Below, in pieces: positions 32,720-40,238 of a stretch of DNA of 64,000 bases. A program made the translations under genes and the position numbers. Positions within the stretch are counted from its first letter, which is position 1. Each line of letters begins with the position of its first letter. The notes below the pieces were generated by a model. It ran no database searches. It saw only the letters and a program-made list of their open reading frames with translations, and was not told the origin of the DNA. Source of the stretch: Fibrobacterota bacterium (GTDB taxonomy: Bacteria; Fibrobacterota; Fibrobacteria; UBA5070); assembly GCA_016715065.1 (NCBI GenBank), contig JADKBN010000029.1, positions 496,001 through 560,000 on the forward strand, read 5' to 3'.

Positions 32720-34366
32720 TCAGATCCCGGGAACAAGCCGGGTCGAGCGGGTTCCGTCCCAGGACTCCAGGCGCACCAAGCGTGCGTTTGCGCTGGCTTG
32801 GATTCGCGCTTGGACCTTGCCCACCACCGACTCCCGTGAGAGAACACGGCCCTGGAGGTCGGAAACCACCAGTTCATGGGCTCCTTTGGGCAGGTCAACC
32901 AGCCACTCCCGGCCCTGCGAAGCCACCTTGAATCCGCTGGAAGCTTCGCGGTCGGACACGCCGGATTGCTCAGAGACGATCTCCACCCAGTTGAGGTTCA
33001 CCGCGCCTGTCCACTGGATCTGCAGTTTGGCGGTGCCGCCGTTGTCGATCCGGGCCTTGGTCTCCTTGGTCTGCCAGGTCTGCCATCCACCGGTGTTCTC
33101 CACCGAGAGGCTCGCGATCAGGTTGTTGTTGAGCTTGAAATTCATGGTCCCGTTCTCGGCGGTGGCCACCCGGGAACGGATGACGACGTTTCCTGTCAAG
33201 GTCGACTTGATGGTGTATTCGGCCGAACCGTTGGTGGTGTAGCCCAGCGCCGATCCGCCACCGGCGTCGGTGGTGGTCTCGATCTTGATGTCGGTGGAAA
33301 GGGTGGAGGCCTTCTCCGCCTCGATCTTCCCGGGAACCGCCACGGTATCGACCTTGGGTAGGACAGGTACGACGGGATCCACGGGCGTGACCGGCGTGGT
33401 GGGCATGGCGGCCAGGGTTTTCGCGACCTCGCCGATCTTTCCTTTCACGTACTTGCCGGAAGCGGTGAGGTTGCCGTCGTTCCAGCCGCCGTTGGTGGAG
33501 GCGCCACCCGTGAGCGCGGCGGAAGATTCCGCCTTGTCAGAAAGTGACCAGTTGGCCCAGCTGATCCCCTTGTCCTTGGCCAATTGCAGCCAGGCGTCGG
33601 TTTCGGAGATGCACACGCTGCCGCCACCGGATGCCTCGGTGGTGCCCCACTCGGTGAACATGATCGCGATCTTGCTGGAGGCGTTGGAGACCTTGGTGCG
33701 GTAGGTGGCGCCGTGCGTGCAGGCGTAGAAGTGGAAGGTGTAGGCGATGTTGTCGCCTGGGACCGGATTGGCCGAGGCCTGGTCCACCGCCTTCGACCAG
33801 TCGGGGGATCCGACGATGATCACGTTGGAGCTGTACTTGCGGATCTCCGCCACCAAGTCGATGGCATACGAACGCACATCGCTCCAACTGGCCTTGGCGG
33901 GTTCGTTCCAGATCTCGAACATCACGTGGGGCTGCTTGCCGTAGGTCTTGGCCATGTCGGCGAAGAAGGCGATGGCCTTGTCCTTTTGCGGGGCGTCTTG
34001 CTCCACGTGCCAGTCGATGATCACGTACACGTCGTTGGCGATGGCGGCGTCCACGGCGGCTTTGATGGGGCCGGTGTTGCCTGTGTAGAGGCTTCCGGAG
34101 CCGTTGCCCACTGCCATGGGGACACGCACGATGCTGGCGCCCCAATCCTTGACGGTGGAGGAAACGGAGCCGCTGTTGAAGAACTTCTCGCCGCCCCACA
34201 GCGGCCAGTACAGGCTCATCCCCGCCAACTGGATAGGCGTGCCGGCGGCGTTGGTGAGCTTGGCGTTGGCCACCTTCAGAGCGCCGTGGGTGGAAACGAT
34301 TCCGGCGTTGGCCATGCAGGCGATTGCGGCGATCGGTAGAAGGCCAGAGCGAAGGAAGCCGTGCAT
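32720..34366 (-). CDS. Secreted GH5 endoglucanase with CBM6 and C-terminal sorting module
   Basis: A 548-residue cellulase-type glycoside hydrolase. After the signal peptide (LLPIAAIACMANA) comes a GH5 barrel (about 24-320) with the acid/base Glu in WNEP (E155) and the nucleophile in FTEWGTTE (E239); also DWH at 118-120 and HFYA at 212-215. A Pro/Thr/Val linker (TPVTPVDPVVPVLP) leads to a CBM6-like domain (about 350-470, VPGKIEAEKAS start, YTIKSTLTGNVVIRSRVA). The C-terminal 70 residues (LVVSDLQGRVL, NARLVRLESWDG) look like a type-IX-secretion sorting module. It should cut cellulose or a related beta-glucan outside the cell. ATG 34364-34366 has AGGAGA upstream. The two SGNH esterases nearby fit joint attack on plant cell wall. 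Confidence 0.92.
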   Translation of the reverse strand: MHGFLRSGLLPIAAIACMANAGIVSTHGALKVANAKLTNAAGTPIQLAGMSLYWPLWGGEKFFNSGSVSSTVKDWGASIVRVPMAVGNGSGSLYTGNTGPIKAAVDAAIANDVYVIIDWHVEQDAPQKDKAIAFFADMAKTYGKQPHVMFEIWNEPAKASWSDVRSYAIDLVAEIRKYSSNVIIVGSPDWSKAVDQASANPVPGDNIAYTFHFYACTHGATYRTKVSNASSKIAIMFTEWGTTEASGGGSVCISETDAWLQLAKDKGISWANWSLSDKAESSAALTGGASTNGGWNDGNLTASGKYVKGKIGEVAKTLAAMPTTPVTPVDPVVPVLPKVDTVAVPGKIEAEKASTLSTDIKIETTTDAGGGSALGYTTNGSAEYTIKSTLTGNVVIRSRVATAENGTMNFKLNNNLIASLSVENTGGWQTWQTKETKARIDNGGTAKLQIQWTGAVNLNWVEIVSEQSGVSDREASSGFKVASQGREWLVDLPKGAHELVVSDLQGRVLSRESVVGKVQARIQASANARLVRLESWDGTRSTRLVPGI

Positions 34367-34527
34367 GGATGATTCTCCTATGGGCGAACAAGGGTCGCGG
34401 TTAAACCCGCGGTGTTGGATGGCACTGGAATATGTCGCCACAGTGGACGGAAAGGTTGATGATTTCCTTCCAGGGATTTCGCACCGGTGCCAAAACGGGT
34501 TCTCCAGGATACAGGCAAGGATCGCCC

Positions 34528-35919
34528 TCAAAGCCGGTCGCTTGTGCCGCCATTTGGAGACAAAAATTGGTTCCCGCCGGAAAGGAACCGAAACGATTGG
34601 CGCCTGCCATCCTGGTCAATGTGCATGAAATGCACCCCTGCCGGAATCGGGATCGATTGGAGAGAACCTATCCCATTTCCGGAGAGTCGGGCGATGGTGC
34701 GGCCGCGGAGATCGCAGATGGTCAATTGCCAGGGGCCACTACCCGCCCACGACCAGCGATGATCGGTAGGCAGGTGACGAAGGGTCGTGGAAACGGCAGA
34801 TTCGATCACCTTGGGGAAGGCGCGGCGCAGCCCTGCTTCCATTTCCAGGCCGTTGATCCGGCTCTGTTCCAGGTTCGGGTGGTAGTCGCCGCCCCATCCC
34901 ACCTGCTGCGTTTGCGGGGTCAGGAGAATGGTATCGATCGTTACGCCCAGTTTCGGCGCCATCGATTGGGCGAGTCGGGTGATCCGGTTTCGAAGACTGG
35001 TGGCGCTCGGCTGGGGATTGCCGGCGCTGTCGGGAGGGAACCCGTCGGCCATCATCGGGCCGTGGACCAGAGCGATGGAAACTCCGGGATGGACTTGCAC
35101 GAGGTGGGTCAGAAAATCGGCGTAGGCCTTGGAAAACGCCACGGAATCGGGAATTCCCCGGGCATAATCGTTCGTTCCCAGGTTTGCCACAACGATGTGG
35201 GGATGCCACTTGGCATGGTCCCAATTCCCGGGTTGATTGGGATCGGCCAAATCGTAGATGCCCGGGAGGGTGTTTGGCTCGGCGCGGAGGTCCCGAAAGA
35301 CACCGTAGCCGGAATAACAAGCCACTCGGAACTCGGCACCCAGCGCGCGCGCTGCCCGGGCGTAGGCGGTGGCTTCGGCGTCTTCGGTGGAATCCTGGAA
35401 TCCTTCACCGGGATCTGGCGCATGGACGCCGTAGCCGCAGGTGATGGAATTGCCCACGAACTCGATTCTCAATGCAGGTTGGCTGGGCGGAGGCAACAGT
35501 CGGGGATTCGCGCCCTCGATGATCCATTCATGCACTCGCGCCGAGCCGACGAACAGTTCGGTTCGTTTGGCCAGGGTCAGTTCATGTGTCCCTTCGGTCA
35601 AGCCCGTTGCCAGCACCAGCGTGTCGGATCGAGAGGGACGCAATGCAACTGGCGGCCGATTGTCCAAAGTCAGGTTCCACCAGGTTCGACCAGGTTCGAT
35701 TCGCGCCCGGACCCCTGTTCCGGCAAAACGAAGTTTCACCCTGGAGGCAGACCATCCCACGTCCCGTGAGCCTGAGTCCGGGCCAAGGGTCCTCGCCTCC
35801 CACAGCAACCGCGAGTCCGAGGCGGGAATACGCAGCGTGGCAGCGTATCCTGGTGTCATCGCCATCGCCACCAGTAGGCAAAATCCATGGCGAGACCCCA
35901 TCGAGGAAAATCCGCGCAT
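34528..35919 (-). CDS. Secreted SGNH carbohydrate esterase (CE2-like)
   Basis: A 463-residue secreted esterase. I place the start at ATG 35917-35919 because AGAGG lies five bases before it; the next ATG (35899-35901) has none. The signal peptide is CLLVAMAMTPGYAA. Residues 30-140 form the N-terminal beta-sandwich typical of CE2. The SGNH domain follows: EFVGNSITCGYG with nucleophile S158, NLGTNDY (block III), and GGDYHPNLEQSR with the Asp-His pair. CE2 enzymes remove acetyl groups from xylan or mannan and have a glucan-binding side. The last 60 residues (LTICDLRGRTIARL, PAGVHFMHIDQDG) match the sorting-like module of the neighbouring GH5. It is upstream of GH5 on the same strand and may be cotranscribed. 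Confidence 0.87.
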   Translation of the reverse strand: MRGFSSMGSRHGFCLLVAMAMTPGYAATLRIPASDSRLLWEARTLGPDSGSRDVGWSASRVKLRFAGTGVRARIEPGRTWWNLTLDNRPPVALRPSRSDTLVLATGLTEGTHELTLAKRTELFVGSARVHEWIIEGANPRLLPPPSQPALRIEFVGNSITCGYGVHAPDPGEGFQDSTEDAEATAYARAARALGAEFRVACYSGYGVFRDLRAEPNTLPGIYDLADPNQPGNWDHAKWHPHIVVANLGTNDYARGIPDSVAFSKAYADFLTHLVQVHPGVSIALVHGPMMADGFPPDSAGNPQPSATSLRNRITRLAQSMAPKLGVTIDTILLTPQTQQVGWGGDYHPNLEQSRINGLEMEAGLRRAFPKVIESAVSTTLRHLPTDHRWSWAGSGPWQLTICDLRGRTIARLSGNGIGSLQSIPIPAGVHFMHIDQDGRRQSFRFLSGGNQFLSPNGGTSDRL

Positions 35920-36071
35920 TTCGACCTCTGGATCGAGGGTGAGGATACTCGTTCTAGGAAGAAGGTATTTCCCTTGGACCAGACCGGGCGTCGGTATCAT
36001 CCACCAATCGTTGCGAGTGGTCGCGCCGTAGGGTTTTCCCGCCAAAGCGGGGTTCACTTGGCACAAGAGCG

Positions 36072-36155
36072 GGATTTGGCGTAAATACAGCCATGACGTG
36101 GCGGTATTTACGCCAAATCCGCAATGATCCTGGTCGAATTTACGTATAATTCGAC
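36072..36155 (+). promoter_or_regulatory. Promoter with two nested inverted repeats before the second DUF4143 gene
   Basis: GGATTTGGCGTAAATAC (36072-36088) and its exact reverse complement (36104-36120) form a 17-bp perfect inverted repeat with a 15-bp spacer. A second repeat, GTCGAAT (36133-36139) and ATTCGAC (36149-36155), brackets a consensus -10 box, TATAAT (36145-36150). ATTTACG occurs in both. The ATG lies seven bases after the -10 box, so the transcript is predicted to be leaderless. Confidence 0.65.
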
Positions 36156-36156
36156 T

Positions 36157-37434
36157 ATGGATCGCCATCGGTTGCTCCAAGAACGACTGAAAAGCCTCTG
36201 GTCATCCCCTCGAGGTCGTATCACTGTGCTGACCGGGGCTCGCCAAGTGGGGAAGACCACACTGATGAAGATGGCCTTCCCGGAAATTCCCTTGCTTCGC
36301 TTCGACGCATTGGCCGAGAGATTGGCCTATCAGTCCCTCACGCCGGCGGATTGGATCGCACGCTTCCCCGTGGCCATCCTGGATGAGGTTCAGAAGTCGC
36401 CGGAGATCTTCGACACCATCAAGAGCTGCTACGATCAGGCGCCTCAGGTTCGCTACCTGCTCTTGGGCTCGAGTCAGATCCATCTGTTGCAAGGGGTGCG
36501 GGAGACCCTGGCGGGACGTGCGGCCTTGTTGCGACTCCATTCGCTCACCTTGAGCGAGCTGATGGATTCGAAAGACCCGATGCCCGCCACCCCATACCAG
36601 ATGATGTTGACAAATACTGACCAAATCGCGTCGATCCTGGATGTTCTGGTGAATCCGGAAACGGCCCTGACCGCTCGGGAATCCGAGGCCAAGCGTTGGT
36701 GGGCTCATCTCGTGCGCTGGGGCGGAATGCCTTCCCTGATCGCCGATGGAATGGATGATGCCGACCGGATGGATTGGTTGCGCGACTACCAGGAACTCTA
36801 TCTGCAGCGCGATCTTGCCGATCTTGCACGACTATCCGATCTGGAACCGTTCGCTCGAGCGCAGAAGATCGCCGCGTTGCGTTCCGGGGAGCTGATCCAA
36901 TTCGCGGCGCTGGGCGCGGCTTGTGGTGTGAGCGCCGCCACGGCCAAGCGCTACCTGCAATATCTGGAGCTCAGCTTCCAGATCGTGCTGCTCCAGCCTT
37001 GGTTTCGCAACGTGGAAAAGCGCCTGTCCAAGTCTCCCAAGCTTCATTTTCTGGACAACGGCATTCGTCGAGGGATCCTGCGACGCACGGGCGACCCCGA
37101 TGGCCATGAGCTGGAAACGGTGGTGGTCGCCGAATCCATCAAGCAGGGCGCACTCACGCGCACCGGCGTGGAGTTCACCCATCTGCGAACATCGGATGGT
37201 CGCGAAGTGGATCTGTTGCTGGAGTTGGACCAGGGCTATATCGCCATGGAAGCCAAGCTTGCCGAGCGTGTGACGGATTCCGACGCAAGGCACCTGCGCG
37301 ATCTCTCCGAGATCCTGGACAAACCGCTGTTGGCGGGCCTGGTGGTGAGCCAGGATCCCGTGGCGCGCCGGTTGGTTCCAGGCGCGAAGAACGAGCCCAT
37401 CTGGGCGATCCCGGCCTGGAGGCTGTTCGGCTGA
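36157..37434 (+). CDS. AAA ATPase with C-terminal DUF4143 nuclease-like domain (second copy)
   Basis: A 425-residue relative of the protein at 6033. It has the P-loop GARQVGKTT (residues 27-35), the Walker B region VAILDEVQKSPEIF, the sensor-like LLGSSQIHLL, a helical/winged section (YLQRDLADLARLSDLEPF), and the DUF4143 end with REVDLLLELDQGYIAMEAKLAE, whose D and E-x-K fit a PD-(D/E)xK fold. The start is ATG 36157; 11 codons of open frame before it lie upstream of the predicted transcription start and are excluded. The gene interrupts a run of secreted esterase and cellulase genes and is unrelated to them, which suggests an independent, possibly mobile or defence-linked unit. No partner gene is present. 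Confidence 0.87.
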   Translation: MDRHRLLQERLKSLWSSPRGRITVLTGARQVGKTTLMKMAFPEIPLLRFDALAERLAYQSLTPADWIARFPVAILDEVQKSPEIFDTIKSCYDQAPQVRYLLLGSSQIHLLQGVRETLAGRAALLRLHSLTLSELMDSKDPMPATPYQMMLTNTDQIASILDVLVNPETALTARESEAKRWWAHLVRWGGMPSLIADGMDDADRMDWLRDYQELYLQRDLADLARLSDLEPFARAQKIAALRSGELIQFAALGAACGVSAATAKRYLQYLELSFQIVLLQPWFRNVEKRLSKSPKLHFLDNGIRRGILRRTGDPDGHELETVVVAESIKQGALTRTGVEFTHLRTSDGREVDLLLELDQGYIAMEAKLAERVTDSDARHLRDLSEILDKPLLAGLVVSQDPVARRLVPGAKNEPIWAIPAWRLFG

Positions 37435-37454
37435 GATGCCCGCGGGGCGACCGC

Positions 37455-38801
37455 TCAGCGAAGGTCCGGCTGCAGGGGCAGCACCTGTGTTCCCTCGGAA
37501 GATTCCAGCACAAGCCACTGGACGGATTTTGTTGCAGGAAGAATCATTGTTGCGGAAGCTGGCACAACCTGGTTCCATCTGCTGCGACCGCGAAGGTCCA
37601 CGATCTTGGCGTTCCATGCGACTTGGCTCGGGTTGTGGATGGCCAGTCCGGCAGGAAGACGAACGAGATCGGCGCGAACCGGGAACGGAGTGGAACGAGT
37701 GGAACTGTTGTCCCACTCTGGCAAAATCTGACGCAGGTGTGCGGCGAGTTCCGCGCCGTTGAGCTTCGCCTGGGAACGATTGGGATGGTAGTCGGCGCCG
37801 TATCCGCGGCTGTCCTCTTGGGGAGTCAAGCTGAGGTGGGTGGCCTTGAGCCCGCGCTTGGTCACGTCGGCCACGACATTGTCCAGATGGCTACGGATCT
37901 TGGTGAGGGTTTTCAGCCCGGAAGGGTAGTTGTCGGACATCATGGGGCCGTCCACCAACACGAATCGCGCTTGTGGATAGCGTGCATGGAGCGTGTCCAC
38001 GAAGTCGCGGTAGGTGCGGAAGAACTTGGTGGAATCCGGTTGGGCGCTGGCTGTGGAATAATCGTTGGTGCCCAGGTCGATCACCACCACCTGCGGGATC
38101 CAGCGAGTGAAATCCCAAAGCACGGACGTATCCCAAGTGAGGACTTGCTTGTACATCTGGGGGACTGTCGCGGATTTGGTGTCACCGCCGTAGTTTTGGA
38201 TCACCCCGCGCCCCGACCAGCAGATGGTGTGCCGCTCTGCGCCCAAGGAGTCCGCCGCCAGGGCGGCATAGGTGAGGGCTTCGTTTTCGGTTTGGACCTT
38301 GAAAGGGTTGGAAGCCACTGAATCCAGGATGCCGTACCCGCACGTGATGGAATTTCCATAGAACTCGATCCGGCGGTCACCTTCCGCAGGGGCGACTCCG
38401 GGAGTGCCGTCGATGCGAAATCCCCGGAAATGGGTGAGCGAATGTTGGGCCTCGGTGCGCAGTCGCACGGCAACCGTGTGCGTGCCTTGGCTCAGACCGG
38501 AAGCCAGTTGGAAGATGGTGTCGTTGGATGCGTTGGAAAGATCCAGGACCTTGGTCTCTTTTCCGTCCACCGATACGCTGTAGATGGATCCCTTCGCTTG
38601 CATGCGGATCGAACAGGAGGTGCCGTTGAACGTGATGGCCGCGCCGGAAGCGGACCAGGCCCACTGGATATCGGGAGAGCTGCTGTCCTTGCCGTAGCGT
38701 CCCAGGTAGCGGATGGAGGGATCTCCCGGGAGAACATCGACAACGGCGGCACCGGCGATTCCATTGATCAAGGCGAGAACGGGCCAAACACCTGACTTCA
38801 C
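37455..38801 (-). CDS. Secreted SGNH carbohydrate esterase (CE2-like), second copy
   Basis: A 448-residue secreted esterase related to the one at 34528. The start is GTG 38799-38801, seven bases after GGAGG; no ATG is near, and the resulting N-terminus (WPVLALINGIAGAAV) is a plausible signal peptide. The N-terminal beta-sandwich (about 22-135) is followed by EFYGNSITCGYG (nucleophile S151), IDLGTNDYS, and GADYHPNRSQAK. The C-terminal stretch (KIVDLRGRSRWN, VQWLVLESSEG) resembles the sorting-like module of the neighbours but is more diverged. Substrate is probably an acetylated hemicellulose, inferred from the CE2-like blocks. The two esterases flank the DUF4143 gene and may have arisen by duplication before that gene arrived. 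Confidence 0.85.
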   Translation of the reverse strand: MKSGVWPVLALINGIAGAAVVDVLPGDPSIRYLGRYGKDSSSPDIQWAWSASGAAITFNGTSCSIRMQAKGSIYSVSVDGKETKVLDLSNASNDTIFQLASGLSQGTHTVAVRLRTEAQHSLTHFRGFRIDGTPGVAPAEGDRRIEFYGNSITCGYGILDSVASNPFKVQTENEALTYAALAADSLGAERHTICWSGRGVIQNYGGDTKSATVPQMYKQVLTWDTSVLWDFTRWIPQVVVIDLGTNDYSTASAQPDSTKFFRTYRDFVDTLHARYPQARFVLVDGPMMSDNYPSGLKTLTKIRSHLDNVVADVTKRGLKATHLSLTPQEDSRGYGADYHPNRSQAKLNGAELAAHLRQILPEWDNSSTRSTPFPVRADLVRLPAGLAIHNPSQVAWNAKIVDLRGRSRWNQVVPASATMILPATKSVQWLVLESSEGTQVLPLQPDLR

Positions 38802-38921
38802 AGGAAGTCCTCCGGAAATGTTGTGAGAAAAAGTAGACGAGGATCGGGTATCCCGGCGCAATTCAATTTCTGGTCCTGCGCGGTGATCATTGAATTCGCC
38901 CAATCCACGAAGGGGCGTGTT

Positions 38922-38929
38922 TAGTTTTG
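38922..38929 (+). promoter_or_regulatory. Candidate -10 element (TAGTTTTG) upstream of the H-box-less kinase
   Basis: An exact TAnnTTTG match 53 bases before the ATG at 38982. No clear -33 element is seen. Confidence 0.35.
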
Positions 38930-38981
38930 CGTAAAATCTCCTGAACCGAATGTTCTTTGCAGAAGGGATGGGATCGGGCCC

Positions 38982-40145
38982 ATGCGTCCAAGTCTCCCCG
39001 AAAATCAATTGGGTACATCCGCTCGAAAGCCGGCAAGAGGCAGCGAAACGAGGCCCAGACAATGGAACGTGAAAACGAACGTGTTTCTGGTGGTGGCTTC
39101 GCTGGGTAGTGTTTTCGGCTTGGTGTTCGGCTTGGAAACATTGGCCAAGGGAATGACCTGGCTGGCAGCAATCGACTTTCTGATGTCGGTGCTGTTTCTC
39201 GGATCCATCTTCGTGGCGCTCAGGAAGCCTTCGTCGCGCACGCCATACTTTTTACTGATCCTGTTCGCCTCGAGTTTTTTCGTGTACTTGTTCGTAGGCG
39301 GAGCCAATCGAGGCATAGGATCGATTTGGATCGTCTTGATTCCTCTTTGCGGGGCTTTTTTCCTGGGTTGGCGCTGGGGATTGGTTGTTTCGCTTGTTTC
39401 GGCCGCCATCTGTGCCGTGGCGGTGGTGGTCCACCATGCTCTCGGTGGATTTCCTGGAATCGCCTCGATGGACATGGTGACCCGGCTTGGGGGGGTCTTC
39501 GTGTTCTCGCTGGTCATCTCCAGCATCTACGATTATTCCATGTCGCGACTGACGAACGAGTTGCAAGCCAACAATGTGCAACTGGAGGAGCAGTCCCGCG
39601 TGATCAACGACATCCTCGATTTTTCCAAGATCGAGGCGGGCATGCTCCAGCTCGAGAGGGTGGAATTCGATCTGTTGCGGGTGCTCGACGAGGTTGTCCG
39701 TCTGATGGGTCCTGGTGCGAAAGAAAAGGGTTTGAGTTTGGTTCGCCTCGTGGATTCCAGCGTTGCGGGGACCTACATGGGCGATCCGGGCAGGATGCGA
39801 CAGATTCTGTTGAACCTGGTGGGCAACGCGATCAAGTTCACTCAGCAGGGCGGTGTCTCGATCCATGTCGCGGAGCTTCCCCACGACGATCGTCGTGTGA
39901 CCTTGCGCGTGGGCGTGCAAGATACCGGGATCGGGATTTCGAAGGAGCACGTCGGTCGGCTCTTCCAGCAATTCACCCAGCTGGACAGCTCCACCACGCG
40001 AAAATTCGGTGGAACGGGACTCGGACTGGCGATCACCCGGCAATTGGTCGAGCTCATGGGTGGCCAGATCGGGGTGGAAAGCGAAGAAGGTGCCGGTTCG
40101 GAATTCTGGTTCACCGTTGGATTGGAGCGTGCGAGGAAACGCTGA
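38982..40145 (+). CDS. Membrane histidine-kinase-like protein lacking the H-box
   Basis: A 387-residue protein with about five or six membrane helices (residues 33-190), a short coiled coil (TNELQANNVQLEEQSR, 191-206) and then VINDILDFSKIEAG, which is the end of a HisKA domain. The first HisKA helix with the phosphorylated His (normally about 55 residues, FLANMSHEIRTPMN type) is missing between residues 206 and 207. The ATPase domain is complete: N-box LLNLVGNAIKFT, DTGIGI, FGGTGLGLAI. Without its acceptor His the protein cannot autophosphorylate in the usual way; it could act on a partner kinase or be inactive. The frame is open across the junction, so this is a clean deletion. The alternative start GTG 39069 would keep all helices. 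Confidence 0.8.
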   Translation: MRPSLPENQLGTSARKPARGSETRPRQWNVKTNVFLVVASLGSVFGLVFGLETLAKGMTWLAAIDFLMSVLFLGSIFVALRKPSSRTPYFLLILFASSFFVYLFVGGANRGIGSIWIVLIPLCGAFFLGWRWGLVVSLVSAAICAVAVVVHHALGGFPGIASMDMVTRLGGVFVFSLVISSIYDYSMSRLTNELQANNVQLEEQSRVINDILDFSKIEAGMLQLERVEFDLLRVLDEVVRLMGPGAKEKGLSLVRLVDSSVAGTYMGDPGRMRQILLNLVGNAIKFTQQGGVSIHVAELPHDDRRVTLRVGVQDTGIGISKEHVGRLFQQFTQLDSSTTRKFGGTGLGLAITRQLVELMGGQIGVESEEGAGSEFWFTVGLERARKR

Positions 40146-40238
40146 AGTGGAGGGCAAGAGCGTCGGTTGATTTGAACGCGGCTTGGTGATAGGATCGACG
40201 GAATCAGAAATTCCACGCTCCCAGGAAGAGTCCTCCCT

